The notes under the pieces were generated by a model. That model was not told the origin of the DNA and ran no database searches. It saw only the letters and a program-made list of their open reading frames with translations. A stretch of 64,000 bases of DNA from Acidimicrobiia bacterium (GTDB taxonomy: Bacteria > Actinomycetota > Acidimicrobiia > Spongiisociales > UBA11373), in NCBI GenBank assembly GCA_029263095.1, contig JAJCYA010000066.1, positions 61,162 to 125,161 on the forward strand. Direction: 5' to 3'. The stretch's first letter is position 1. Each line of letters starts with the position of its first letter. The position numbers and the translations under genes were made by a program. This document shows, piece by piece, positions 34,542 through 42,887 of the stretch.

Positions 34542-35246
34542 GTGAGCCACCGGGTCGCACTCAAGCTGTCGGGGGAGGCCTTCGCCGATCCTGAACTCGG
34601 GTACGGCATCGATCCCAAGACCATCCAATCGGTGGCAGCGGAGATCGCCGAGGTTCACGCCGAAGGCCATCGTGTAGCGATGGTCGTGGGCGGAGGCAAC
34701 ATCTTTCGGGGTCTGTCGGCGGCGGCGGCAGGCATGGATCGCGCCAACGCCGACTACATGGGGATGCTGGCAACGGTCATCAACGCTCTCGCCCTGCGCG
34801 ATGCACTCGAGGCCGAAGGATGTCCCACCCGAGTGCAAACGGCCATAAAGATCGAGCAGGTAGCTGAGCCCTACATCAGGCTGCGCGCCATGCGCCATCT
34901 CGAGAAGGGCCGGGCCGTGATCTTTGCCGGTGGCACCGGGAATCCGTACTTCACAACCGACACCACGGTTGCGTTGCGGGCTGCCGAGATTGGTGCTGAT
35001 CTGGTGCTCAAGGCGACGCGTGTCGACGGCATTTTCTCGGCAGATCCCGAGGAGGACCCGAGTGCGGAGATCTTCGCTGAGCTCAGCTACCTCGACGTGA
35101 TCAACAAAGGTCTTCGGGTGATGGACAACACGGCCATTACGATGTGCATGGACAACGACCTGCCGATCCGGGTATTCAACATCAGCGTTGCGGGAAACAT
35201 CGCTCGCGCCGTCCGCGGGGAGTCGATCGGGACGTTGGTCCGCTGA
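34542..35246 (+). CDS. pyrH: UMP kinase
   Basis: 234 residues from GTG 34542. Amino-acid-kinase family signatures are [14 protein letters not shown] near 5, [38 protein letters not shown] near 48, [32 protein letters not shown] near 130. It phosphorylates UMP to UDP. It follows tsf by 2 nt and precedes frr. Confidence 0.96.
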   Translation: MSHRVALKLSGEAFADPELGYGIDPKTIQSVAAEIAEVHAEGHRVAMVVGGGNIFRGLSAAAAGMDRANADYMGMLATVINALALRDALEAEGCPTRVQTAIKIEQVAEPYIRLRAMRHLEKGRAVIFAGGTGNPYFTTDTTVALRAAEIGADLVLKATRVDGIFSADPEEDPSAEIFAELSYLDVINKGLRVMDNTAITMCMDNDLPIRVFNISVAGNIARAVRGESIGTLVR

Positions 35247-35258
35247 GAGGAGGCCACC

Positions 35259-35810
35259 GTGATCGAGGAACTCCTTGGCGAGGCCTCGGCAAAGATGGAT
35301 CAGGCCGTGGAGCATGTCCGGGGCGAGTTTGCGACGGTTCGTACCGGTCGGGCAAACGCGGCGATCCTACATCGCGTGACTGTCGACTACTACGGGACCC
35401 AGACGCCGCTTCAACAGCTTGCGTCCGTTTCCGTCCCGGAGCCCCAACTGCTCCTCGTGCAGCCGTATGACAAGTCGGTCATCGGCGAAATCGAGAGAGC
35501 GGTGCAGTCCTCCGATCTCGGCCTCAATCCGTCGAGTGATGGCAACGTGATTCGTCTCGCGTTCCCTCAACTCAACGAAGAGCGGCGGCGGGAGCTGATC
35601 AAGGTCGTTCGCCATATGGCTGAGGAAGGACGGGTAGCAGTACGCAACGTCCGCCGGCATTCGAAGGACGATATCGAGTCACTCGATGGCGAAGTATCGG
35701 AGGACGACATCCGGAGGGGTGAACAGGAGCTACAGGAGATCACCGACAAACACACCCGTCGGATCGACGAGCTTCTCGAGCACAAGGAAGCCGAACTGCT
35801 CGAGGTGTGA
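35259..35810 (+). CDS. frr: ribosome recycling factor
   Basis: 183 residues from GTG 35259 with a GAGAGGAGG ribosome-binding site. Features are GEFATVRTGRANAAILHRVTVDYYGTQTPLQQLASV, LGLNPSSDGNVIRLAFPQLNEERRRELIKVV and the C-terminal helix ITDKHTRRIDELLEHKEAELLEV. With EF-G it splits post-termination ribosomes. Length is normal. Confidence 0.97.
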   Translation: MIEELLGEASAKMDQAVEHVRGEFATVRTGRANAAILHRVTVDYYGTQTPLQQLASVSVPEPQLLLVQPYDKSVIGEIERAVQSSDLGLNPSSDGNVIRLAFPQLNEERRRELIKVVRHMAEEGRVAVRNVRRHSKDDIESLDGEVSEDDIRRGEQELQEITDKHTRRIDELLEHKEAELLEV

Positions 35811-35834
35811 GCCCGAGCAGGTCGAGGAGGCACC

Positions 35835-38800
35835 GTGACCGGAAACGATGACGGGGGGTTCAACCCGCATCCGGGTGACCCGTGGTATTCCGGACCATCC
35901 GATGGCACCGGGGCGGACTCAGAATCCGAGGCAGCACAGTCGGACGGTGCAGCTGATCAGAAGTCGAAGCCGGAGAAGAAGAAGAGGGAAAAGAAGAAGA
36001 AGAGAGAGAAGAGGGAGAAGGCGGAAAAGACGGAAAAGCGGCGTGGACGCCGAGAACGCGATGAGGCAGAGGTCGATGAAGCCTCCAGTGTCGCTTCCGA
36101 CTTCGACCCGACGACGACCGCCTTCGACTCCTCCGACGATTCGTCCGACGGAGAACCTCTCCCCGACCAAGACGATCTCTTCGAGACCGTACTCGAGCGT
36201 GAGGGTCAAGCTTCGCGGCATCGGGAACCAGATGTCGACGAGGCGCCGCCCCCGGCTTGGACCATAGACTCGGCGCCCGGTTCTGATCAGTCCCTCCCAG
36301 TAGAGCAGCCATCCTGGGTCGGCCAGACCACTGGATCGACCCCGGGTGTCGAGACCGTCGGATTCGAACCGGCCGAGCTGGAGTCCGAGGACAAGGAAGA
36401 CGCTCTTGATGAGTCACTCGGTTCGGAGCCTGATCTCGTAGGCGAGGTCGCCGAGGGGGAGCACCTAGAAGTCGGCGCTGAGCCATCGGGAGCACAGGCC
36501 GACTCTTCTGCGCCGAGTGAAGCCGACGAAGCCGGTGTGGACTCTGAGCACGAAGCCGGTGTGGACTCGGAGCACGAAACTGATGTCGACCCTGCTTCGA
36601 TACCTGATCCCGAAGAGGGATCGTCTCTCGTCGGTGAGTACGGCGTTGCCGGACCAGAAGCGTTCGACGCTCTCGAAACGGATGACGCCAGCACCGGAGA
36701 ACTCGACGATTGGGATGCCTTTATGGAGGGATCTCCACCGGCGTCCGGCCCGATCGAGCCCATGGAGGGTGACCTGCCCGAGGTGCCGGACGAGGTTCCG
36801 CCGACGGACCCCGCAGATGCTTGGGTCGAGCCGGAATCCAAGAAGCGGCGTGGCTTCTTTCGGAGAGGCAAGGCTGATCAAGCAGAGGAGATCATTGACG
36901 ACGGCTTCGTCGGTTCCGCTCTCGAGGATGGGGTTGCCGCCGAGGAGCCGGATCCCAATCCATCACAGTTTGGCGCTCCCGCCGAGCTGCCGGCGGGCGA
37001 CGATGCCTTCGAGGAATGGGTCGAGTCCGAGCCCAAGAAGCGGCGTAGCTTTCTGGGCAGGGGAGAGCGAGACGGCGTCGTGGAGGCCGGTGACCAGGAT
37101 CTGGTCGAGGCTGAATGGGGCGCCGGGTCTTCCGAGAGTGCATTGCAGGATGCTGGCGGGTATCCCGCGGATGCCGACGATGCGGTCGATCCGAACTATG
37201 GGGAACTCGTGGAGTCGATCAGAGCCGAGTCCATTCTTGCCGCCGACGAGATCGTTTTGGCGGAGGGACCGGTTGATGATGTCGGCTTCGGGGTCGCCGA
37301 CGAAGTCGAGCCTGACGGGGTCGCAGCGGCGGTCGCCGACGCGCTCGAAGTGTTGGAGAGCGGTGGCGAAGCCGAGTGGGACGAACCGATAGCCGCCCAG
37401 GAGTCTGTGTTCCCTGCGGAGTTGGGGAGTGACGAGTCTGAGTTTCCTGCGGAGTTGGGGAGTGACGAGTCTGTGTTTCCTGCGGAGTTGGGGAGTGACG
37501 AGTCTGTGTTTCCTGCGGAGTTGGGGAGTGACGAGTCTGTCGAACTGATCGCGGTTGAGCTCGCGGGCGGCGGGGAGCAGCCGGACCTGTTTGCGGATCC
37601 GCAGGACCAGCCTGTTGCGACAGACGGGGGCGGCGCCCCCGACGCGATCGAGCCGGAGCGCGATCTCTCGGAGCCGTCGACCGGCCCGGCGCCGTTGGAA
37701 CCTGCCGACCCCATTCCGCGCGAGCCGGCCGATCCGGTGGTTGAGCACGCCTCCGACTGGGAGGGCGATCCGGGCCGGGTGCCCACTGCTTGGTTCGCAG
37801 GGATCGATGAAGACGAAGTGGTCCCGCCTTCGGCGGTCGACACTCCAGAGACAGACTGGCTCGGAGAATCCGCACCCGATCAGGGGGACCAGCAGGAGCA
37901 GTCTGAGCAAACCGACGTGTTCGACATAGAGGAGCCGGAACCGCCGTCCCAACCACAACCCATGCTGGGGGAGACTGTCGTCATCCCGGAGGGGTACGAG
38001 CCGTGGCAGGACGCGGTAGTCGATGCGGTCGAGCTCGGGGCCGAATCCCCGGTCGATCAAGGTACCTATGAGTACGAGCAGCCGATGGTCCAGGACGCCC
38101 CTCCGGCTGCGACTGATTTGCCGGTGGGTTTCGAGCCGTTCCCCGAGAGCACGGGCATCGAGCAATTCGATCTACCGGAAGAGTCAATGCTCGAAGAGAT
38201 GGCGACCGAACAACCCGAAGAGCTCTGGGTGACAGACGACGTTGATGTCGCCGAGTTGTTGACCCAGGAGATGGAAACCCCGTTCCCATCGGGAGGGGAC
38301 GAGCTGGAGGACCAGATCTACGCCGGAGCCGGGACCATCGAGCACCGCGATCTCGCGGCTGCAATCGCCGAAGGGACCGAAGAAGACACACAGTGGCAAG
38401 CGATCAGCGCGGCTATGCCAGGGGTGGAGACCGGTGTGCTCGGCTTTGAGGACGTCGCGGACTTGGGGAGCGGCGGAGAGTACGTCGCCCCGACTCGATC
38501 GGACATCGGGACTCGGGTCCTCACCGGTGTCGTTCTGATCGCTCTTCTCTTTGGCTCGTTGTTCCTCGCCGATGTCGCCTTTGTAGTTTTCGTCGGCCTC
38601 ATGGTCATGCTCGGTCTCGTTGAGTTCTACGGTTCGCTGCGTCGGTCCGGGTACCTCCCGCTCAGCCTGTTTGGGATCGTCGGAGGCACTGGGACTTTGG
38701 TCGCGACCTGGTTCCACGGGCCGATGGCTATCCCCGCCGGCCTGTTGCTCACCTCGATGGTCACGTTCTTCTTCTATGCGTTCTCCCAAACCCGAAGAGA

Positions 38801-39302
38801 TGCACTCTCGAACGCAGGGCTCACGATCCTCGGTGTCGGCTGGGTCATAGCAACCGTCGCCTTTGTGATCCCGATCGCGAGGGCACAAGACCATCTGGAG
38901 CTCGTCTTTGCCATCGTCGCGGTGACCGCGGCGACCGATGTCGGCGCGTATTCCTTTGGCCGGATGTGGGGCAGGAGTCCGCTCGCACCGGTCCTGTCTC
39001 CGAACAAGACGACAGAGGGTCTCGCCGGAGGTGTCCTGCTCTCCTTGGGTGTTGCGGGTGCCATCGGGTTCTTCGAACTCGGGCCTTTCGATCTCAGCTC
39101 CGCCCTAGCCCTCGGCGCGATCGCAGCTGTTCTGGCGCCGATCGGAGATCTTTCTGAGTCGATGATCAAGCGAAGCCTTGGAATCAAGGACATGGGATCA
39201 ATCCTCCCGGGACATGGAGGAGTACTCGACCGGATAGATGCTTTCTTGTTCGTCATCCCGGCCGCGTGGGTGTTCTACGAGGCGATCGGCTACTTGGGGT
39301 GA
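35835..39302 (+). CDS. cdsA: phosphatidate cytidylyltransferase with ~890-residue acidic extension
   Basis: 1155 residues from GTG 35835, about four times normal CdsA. Residues ~891-1155 are a multi-span CdsA with the signature SMIKRSLGIKDMGSILPGHGGVLDRID. It makes CDP-diacylglycerol from phosphatidate and CTP. Residues 1-890 are low-complexity: a Lys/Glu block (~45-75), long Asp/Glu/Pro/Ser stretches, two copies of a KKRR-F-RG motif (~335 and ~398) and four tandem ESVFPAELGSD repeats (~523-566). The reading frame is continuous with no stop, and a GAGGAGG site precedes the start. Codon use in the extension is that of an expressed acidic region. Confidence 0.93.
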   Translation: MTGNDDGGFNPHPGDPWYSGPSDGTGADSESEAAQSDGAADQKSKPEKKKREKKKKREKREKAEKTEKRRGRRERDEAEVDEASSVASDFDPTTTAFDSSDDSSDGEPLPDQDDLFETVLEREGQASRHREPDVDEAPPPAWTIDSAPGSDQSLPVEQPSWVGQTTGSTPGVETVGFEPAELESEDKEDALDESLGSEPDLVGEVAEGEHLEVGAEPSGAQADSSAPSEADEAGVDSEHEAGVDSEHETDVDPASIPDPEEGSSLVGEYGVAGPEAFDALETDDASTGELDDWDAFMEGSPPASGPIEPMEGDLPEVPDEVPPTDPADAWVEPESKKRRGFFRRGKADQAEEIIDDGFVGSALEDGVAAEEPDPNPSQFGAPAELPAGDDAFEEWVESEPKKRRSFLGRGERDGVVEAGDQDLVEAEWGAGSSESALQDAGGYPADADDAVDPNYGELVESIRAESILAADEIVLAEGPVDDVGFGVADEVEPDGVAAAVADALEVLESGGEAEWDEPIAAQESVFPAELGSDESEFPAELGSDESVFPAELGSDESVFPAELGSDESVELIAVELAGGGEQPDLFADPQDQPVATDGGGAPDAIEPERDLSEPSTGPAPLEPADPIPREPADPVVEHASDWEGDPGRVPTAWFAGIDEDEVVPPSAVDTPETDWLGESAPDQGDQQEQSEQTDVFDIEEPEPPSQPQPMLGETVVIPEGYEPWQDAVVDAVELGAESPVDQGTYEYEQPMVQDAPPAATDLPVGFEPFPESTGIEQFDLPEESMLEEMATEQPEELWVTDDVDVAELLTQEMETPFPSGGDELEDQIYAGAGTIEHRDLAAAIAEGTEEDTQWQAISAAMPGVETGVLGFEDVADLGSGGEYVAPTRSDIGTRVLTGVVLIALLFGSLFLADVAFVVFVGLMVMLGLVEFYGSLRRSGYLPLSLFGIVGGTGTLVATWFHGPMAIPAGLLLTSMVTFFFYAFSQTRRDALSNAGLTILGVGWVIATVAFVIPIARAQDHLELVFAIVAVTAATDVGAYSFGRMWGRSPLAPVLSPNKTTEGLAGGVLLSLGVAGAIGFFELGPFDLSSALALGAIAAVLAPIGDLSESMIKRSLGIKDMGSILPGHGGVLDRIDAFLFVIPAAWVFYEAIGYLG
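35972..36021 (+). repeat. 50-nt pure purine tract in cdsA
   Basis: Every base from 35972 to 36021 is A or G. It encodes Glu/Lys/Arg in the charged N-terminal block and could form an R-loop or triplex. Confidence 0.7.
36528..36575 (+). repeat. 24-bp tandem duplication in cdsA
   Basis: Two copies of an 8-codon unit (EAGVDSEH) differ by one base. A third, diverged partial unit (ETDVD) follows. Confidence 0.8.
37401..37532 (+). repeat. four 33-bp tandem repeats in cdsA
   Basis: Four contiguous 33-bp units encode ESVFPAELGSD (second copy ESEFPAELGSD), followed by a partial ESV. Units are nearly identical at the DNA level, which implies recent slippage or recombination. No spacers, so not CRISPR. 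Confidence 0.9.
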
Positions 39303-40441
39303 CCCGACTAGTCGTGTTGGGGGCGACCGGGTCGATCGGGCACCAGACTCTCGAGGTGGCGGATCGGCTGGAGCTCGAGGTGCATGCCATTGCGGCCAGG
39401 AGGGCCTCCGACGCCTTGTTGGAGCTTGCCACCGTCTACCCGGATGCTCGAGTAGGTGTCGCCGGTCCGACTCCGTCTGAGCGGGAGCAACTGATGGCGA
39501 CACTCGGCGATCGGGTGCTGTTCGGTCCCGAAGCACTCGTGGAGCTTGCAGCAACTCCTGAAGCGACGGTGGTCAATGGAACGGTCGGCGTCGCTGGGCT
39601 TCCGGCGTCCGTCGCGGCACTGGTGGCCGGGAATCGGCTTGCTCTTGCCAACAAGGAGAGCCTCGTTGCCGGCGGCGATGTCGTGCTGAATGCCCGCGAT
39701 CGAGGTGGAGGAAGACTGGTGCCCGTCGATAGTGAGCATTCGGCGATCTACCAATGCCTGGTCGGGGAGCCGCCCGCATCGGTGCGGAGGCTGATTCTGT
39801 CCGCCTCGGGCGGCCCTTTCAGGGGGAGAACATCCGACCAGGTCGAGTCTGCGACCGTCGACGAGGCGTTGGACCATCCCACCTGGCAGATGGGACCGAG
39901 GATCACGATCGACTCGGCCACGCTCATGAACAAGGCGTTCGAGGTCATTGAAGCTCACCACCTGTTCGGGATCGACTACGACCGGATCGATGTGGTCGTG
40001 CATCCCCAGAGCATCGTGCACTCACTCGTCGAATTCGTGGATGGGTCCTTCAAGGCGCATCTCGGTGAGCCCGACATGCGGGTACCGATTCAGTATGCGA
40101 TCACGGAGCCTGATCGCGCGACCGGTCCGGCGGCGCCCTTCGATCTCGTCGGAAGATCTCTGTCCTTCGAAGAGCCCGATCGGGAGGCATTCCGTTGCCT
40201 CGATCTCGGGTATGCCGCAGGACGAGCCGGCGGATCGGCTCCTGCGGCATTGAACGCTGCCGATGAGATAGCGGTTCTGGCCTTCCTGGAGCGGCGCATC
40301 GGGTTTGGTTCGATTGCCGCGATCGTGGAGCGCACTCTCGAAGATGTGGAGCACCGGACGCTCACATCGGTTGACGATGTGCTCGACATGGATCGGGAGG
40401 CTCGTGCCATCGCTCACGGTCATGTCGGTGGCTCGTGCTAA
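39299..40441 (+). CDS. dxr: 1-deoxy-D-xylulose 5-phosphate reductoisomerase
   Basis: 380 residues from GTG 39299, overlapping the cdsA stop as GTGA. Features are LGATGSIGHQTLEVAD near 7, NKESLVAGGDVV near 112, VDSEHSAIYQCL near 135, ASGGPFRG near 162, the metal and substrate motif ITIDSATLMNKAFEVIEAHHLFG near 203, and HPQSIVHSLVEFVDGS. It is the second step of the MEP isoprenoid pathway; ispG lies two genes on. rlmN, often between cdsA and dxr, is absent. Confidence 0.96.
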   Translation: MTRLVVLGATGSIGHQTLEVADRLELEVHAIAARRASDALLELATVYPDARVGVAGPTPSEREQLMATLGDRVLFGPEALVELAATPEATVVNGTVGVAGLPASVAALVAGNRLALANKESLVAGGDVVLNARDRGGGRLVPVDSEHSAIYQCLVGEPPASVRRLILSASGGPFRGRTSDQVESATVDEALDHPTWQMGPRITIDSATLMNKAFEVIEAHHLFGIDYDRIDVVVHPQSIVHSLVEFVDGSFKAHLGEPDMRVPIQYAITEPDRATGPAAPFDLVGRSLSFEEPDREAFRCLDLGYAAGRAGGSAPAALNAADEIAVLAFLERRIGFGSIAAIVERTLEDVEHRTLTSVDDVLDMDREARAIAHGHVGGSC

Positions 40442-40488
40442 TCGAAGGTGCTCGGTAGCGTGGTGCCTTCCCGACGGAGCCAAATCAG

Positions 40489-41592
40489 ATGACCGGCGGT
40501 CTCATTGTTCTCTTCGGCATCATCGCCATGGTGATGGTGCACGAAGGCGGCCACTTCATTGCCGCAAAAGCCACCGGCATGAAGGCGACCGAGTTCTTCT
40601 TCGGTTTTGGGCCGAAGCTGTGGTCGACCCGGCGCGGTGAGACCGAATACGGGGTAAAGGCGATTCCGCTTGGCGGATACGTCCGCATCATCGGCATGAA
40701 CCCGTACGAGGAGGTCGCAACGGAGGATTTGGGACGGACATATCGCGAGCAGTCCTATTGGCAGAAGTCCGTGGTGGTCTTGGCCGGGGTCGCCAGCCAC
40801 TTCGTCGTCGCGTTCCTCATCTTCTTCTTCGTGGCAACCGTTGTAGGACTCGAGGAAAGGACGACCACCGTCACTGAGGTAGTTGCCGAGTTCGATGACG
40901 GGTCGGTCACTCCGGCAGCGGTAGCCGGGATTGAGCCGGGCGACAGGATTCTGCGGATCGACGGTATCGAGGTCGGTACTTGGGGTGAGATCGTTGGTGA
41001 GATCCACGCCAATCCCGGCGAGGTTGTGCCGATTCGGATCGAGCGAGACGGAGAGCAAATGGTCCTCGTCACCACGCTGTTCGCAGTTGACGACGATGCC
41101 GGGGGAAAGCGCGGTTTCCTGGGGATTGTGACTTCACGATCGGTACGAATGAACCCCGCTGCCGCACTCGTCGACTCTGGAGCCTCTGTCGGTCAAGCGA
41201 CGAGGTTGTCCGTCAGCGGGATGTGGCAACTGTTCTCAAGTCTCGGTGATCTCGTTCAGGCCACGTTCACCGGCGATACCGAAACAATCGATGAGACCCG
41301 ACCTGCCAGCCCAATCGGGCTGGTGCGCATCGGGGCTCAGACCGAGGATTTTGGGATCGGATTCACCCTCGAACTGCTCGCCCTCGTAAACATCTTCGTG
41401 GGGTTGTTCAACCTGATTCCGATGTACCCACTCGATGGCGGTCACTTCGCCGTCGCCACATACGAGAAGGTTCGGGGCCGCGAGGCGGACGTGGCCAAGC
41501 TGGCGCCAATCGCGGCGGCAGTCGTCATATTCATGGTGTTGCTCGGGGTGCTGGCGATCTACCTCGATATCGCCAACCCGCTCACTCTCTGA
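40489..41592 (+). CDS. rseP: site-2 metalloprotease RseP family
   Basis: 367 residues. The first membrane helix holds the zinc motif HEGGH (His18, Glu19, His22) and is followed by PLGGYVRIIGMNP. A PDZ domain spans ~120-200 (VAGIEPGDRILRIDGIEVGTWGEI). The C-terminal third metal ligand is in NLIPMYPLDGGH near 317. It cleaves membrane proteins within the bilayer, for example anti-sigma factors or remnant signal peptides. It is the conserved neighbour of dxr and ispG. Confidence 0.94.
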   Translation: MTGGLIVLFGIIAMVMVHEGGHFIAAKATGMKATEFFFGFGPKLWSTRRGETEYGVKAIPLGGYVRIIGMNPYEEVATEDLGRTYREQSYWQKSVVVLAGVASHFVVAFLIFFFVATVVGLEERTTTVTEVVAEFDDGSVTPAAVAGIEPGDRILRIDGIEVGTWGEIVGEIHANPGEVVPIRIERDGEQMVLVTTLFAVDDDAGGKRGFLGIVTSRSVRMNPAAALVDSGASVGQATRLSVSGMWQLFSSLGDLVQATFTGDTETIDETRPASPIGLVRIGAQTEDFGIGFTLELLALVNIFVGLFNLIPMYPLDGGHFAVATYEKVRGREADVAKLAPIAAAVVIFMVLLGVLAIYLDIANPLTL

Positions 41593-42800
41593 TGATCGAA
41601 CGCAAGCGAACCAAGCAGATTCGCGTCGGCGATGTCGCCGTCGGGGGAGATGCCCCCGTGTCGGTACAGTCGATGACGACCACCAAGACGGCAGATGTCG
41701 ACGCCACCCTGGCCCAGGTCTACGCCTTGCGCGGAGCGGGTGCCGACATCGTTCGAATCACCTGCAACGACATCGACGCAGCCCAGGGACTTGCCGAGAT
41801 CGTTCCCAGGTCACCCGTGCCGATCGTCGCCGATATCCATTTCCAGTACCGGTTGGCGCTTGCTGCATTAGAAGCCGGGGTCGATGGCCTCCGACTCAAT
41901 CCTGGCAATATCCGCAAGGCCGCCCACATCAAGGCGGTGGCGTCGGCTGCAAGCGATCGCAAGGTTCCGATCCGCATTGGGGTGAATGCGGGCTCTCTCG
42001 ACAAGGATCTGTTGGACAAGTACGGCTCGGCACAACCGCAGGCGCTGGTGGAGTCGGCGCTCGCTGAGGTGCATCTGCTCGAGGGCGCCGGCTTCACAGA
42101 CATCAAGATTTCGGTCAAGCACAGTCATGTTCCGGCGATGGTCGAGTCCTACCGCCTCCTTTCCGAATCGGTTGATTACCCGCTGCACCTGGGTGTCACG
42201 GAGGCGGGTCCGCCTCCGGCTGGGGTCATGAAGTCGGTTGCCGGCATAGCCACGCTGCTGCTCGAAGGCATCGGAGACACGATCCGGTTCTCCCTCACCG
42301 CCAACCCGATTGAGGAGGCCGAGGCCGGCAGGCGGCTGCTCGAGCAGTTGGGCTTGCGGGAGCGGTCGAGCCTCGATCTCGTTGCCTGCCCATCGTGCGG
42401 TCGCGCCGAAGTCGATGTTGTCGCCGTCGTTACCGAGGCTCAGCAGGCCCTCGAGGCCGAGAAGCTTCCGATCCAGGTGGCGATCATGGGGTGCGTCGTA
42501 AACGGTCCCGGGGAGGCTCGCGAGGCCGATATCGGTATCGCGGCCGGCAAGGGGAAAGGGCATCTCTTTATCAAGGGGCAGGTGGTTCGGGTCGTGCCGG
42601 AGGATGAGATGGTGGAGGCCCTCGTCGAAGAAGCGCGCAAGCTGGCAGACGAGGGTGTCGAAGCACGGCTCGCTGCTGCCGATGCCTCGGCCCAGGAGCT
42701 TGCTAGTACGACCGCCACCGAGCTGCTGGCGGCCCAAGGCGATGCCAACCGAGCTGCCGAGAGGAAGGCCCGTGTCGCTGAGGTGGCGGAAGGCAACTGA
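41592..42800 (+). CDS. ispG: 4-hydroxy-3-methylbut-2-enyl diphosphate synthase IspG
   Basis: 402 residues; the ATG overlaps the rseP stop by 1 nt. A TIM barrel begins SVQSMTTTKTADVDATLAQV, then DIHFQYRLA and LRLNPGNI. The C-terminal [4Fe-4S] domain has CPSCGRAEVD near 265 and MGCVVNGPGEAREADIGIA near 298. It converts MEcPP to HMBPP in the MEP pathway with Dxr. A long helical, Ala/Glu-rich tail of about 40 residues after VVPEDEMVEAL is slightly unusual. Confidence 0.96.
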   Translation: MIERKRTKQIRVGDVAVGGDAPVSVQSMTTTKTADVDATLAQVYALRGAGADIVRITCNDIDAAQGLAEIVPRSPVPIVADIHFQYRLALAALEAGVDGLRLNPGNIRKAAHIKAVASAASDRKVPIRIGVNAGSLDKDLLDKYGSAQPQALVESALAEVHLLEGAGFTDIKISVKHSHVPAMVESYRLLSESVDYPLHLGVTEAGPPPAGVMKSVAGIATLLLEGIGDTIRFSLTANPIEEAEAGRRLLEQLGLRERSSLDLVACPSCGRAEVDVVAVVTEAQQALEAEKLPIQVAIMGCVVNGPGEAREADIGIAAGKGKGHLFIKGQVVRVVPEDEMVEALVEEARKLADEGVEARLAAADASAQELASTTATELLAAQGDANRAAERKARVAEVAEGN

Positions 42801-42834
42801 GTCTGCAGTCCCTAGTTTCCAGTCTTCAACCAAC
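42800..42834. repeat. heptad-periodic short repeat (ispG/proS intergenic)
   Basis: AGTCTGC, AGTCCCT, AGTTTCC, AGTCTTC and AACCAAC follow each other in register, so AGT recurs at exactly 7-bp steps four times. Confidence 0.5.
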
Positions 42835-42851
42835 TGGAGAGGATTCGACAG

Positions 42852-42887
42852 ATGACTAGATGCTGGCGACTACTCTCCTCGGCCTGA
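42852..42887 (+). CDS. putative 11-residue leader peptide before proS
   Basis: ATG 42852 follows a GGAGAGG site (42835-42841) and encodes MTRCWRLLSSA. Its TGA overlaps the proS ATG at 42887 by one base. proS itself has no visible ribosome-binding site, so re-initiation from this small frame could drive proS translation. Confidence 0.4.
   Translation: MTRCWRLLSSA

Noticed and set aside
37401..37532. Short direct repeats as a possible CRISPR array
   Set aside because: The four 33-bp units are contiguous with no spacers and code in frame for an 11-residue repeat.
36963..38165. 400-codon minus-strand frame opposite the cdsA extension, with repetitive RLVTPQLRRKH units
   Set aside because: It is the antisense reading of the 33-bp repeats and acidic region of cdsA, which has the ribosome-binding site and the catalytic domain in frame.
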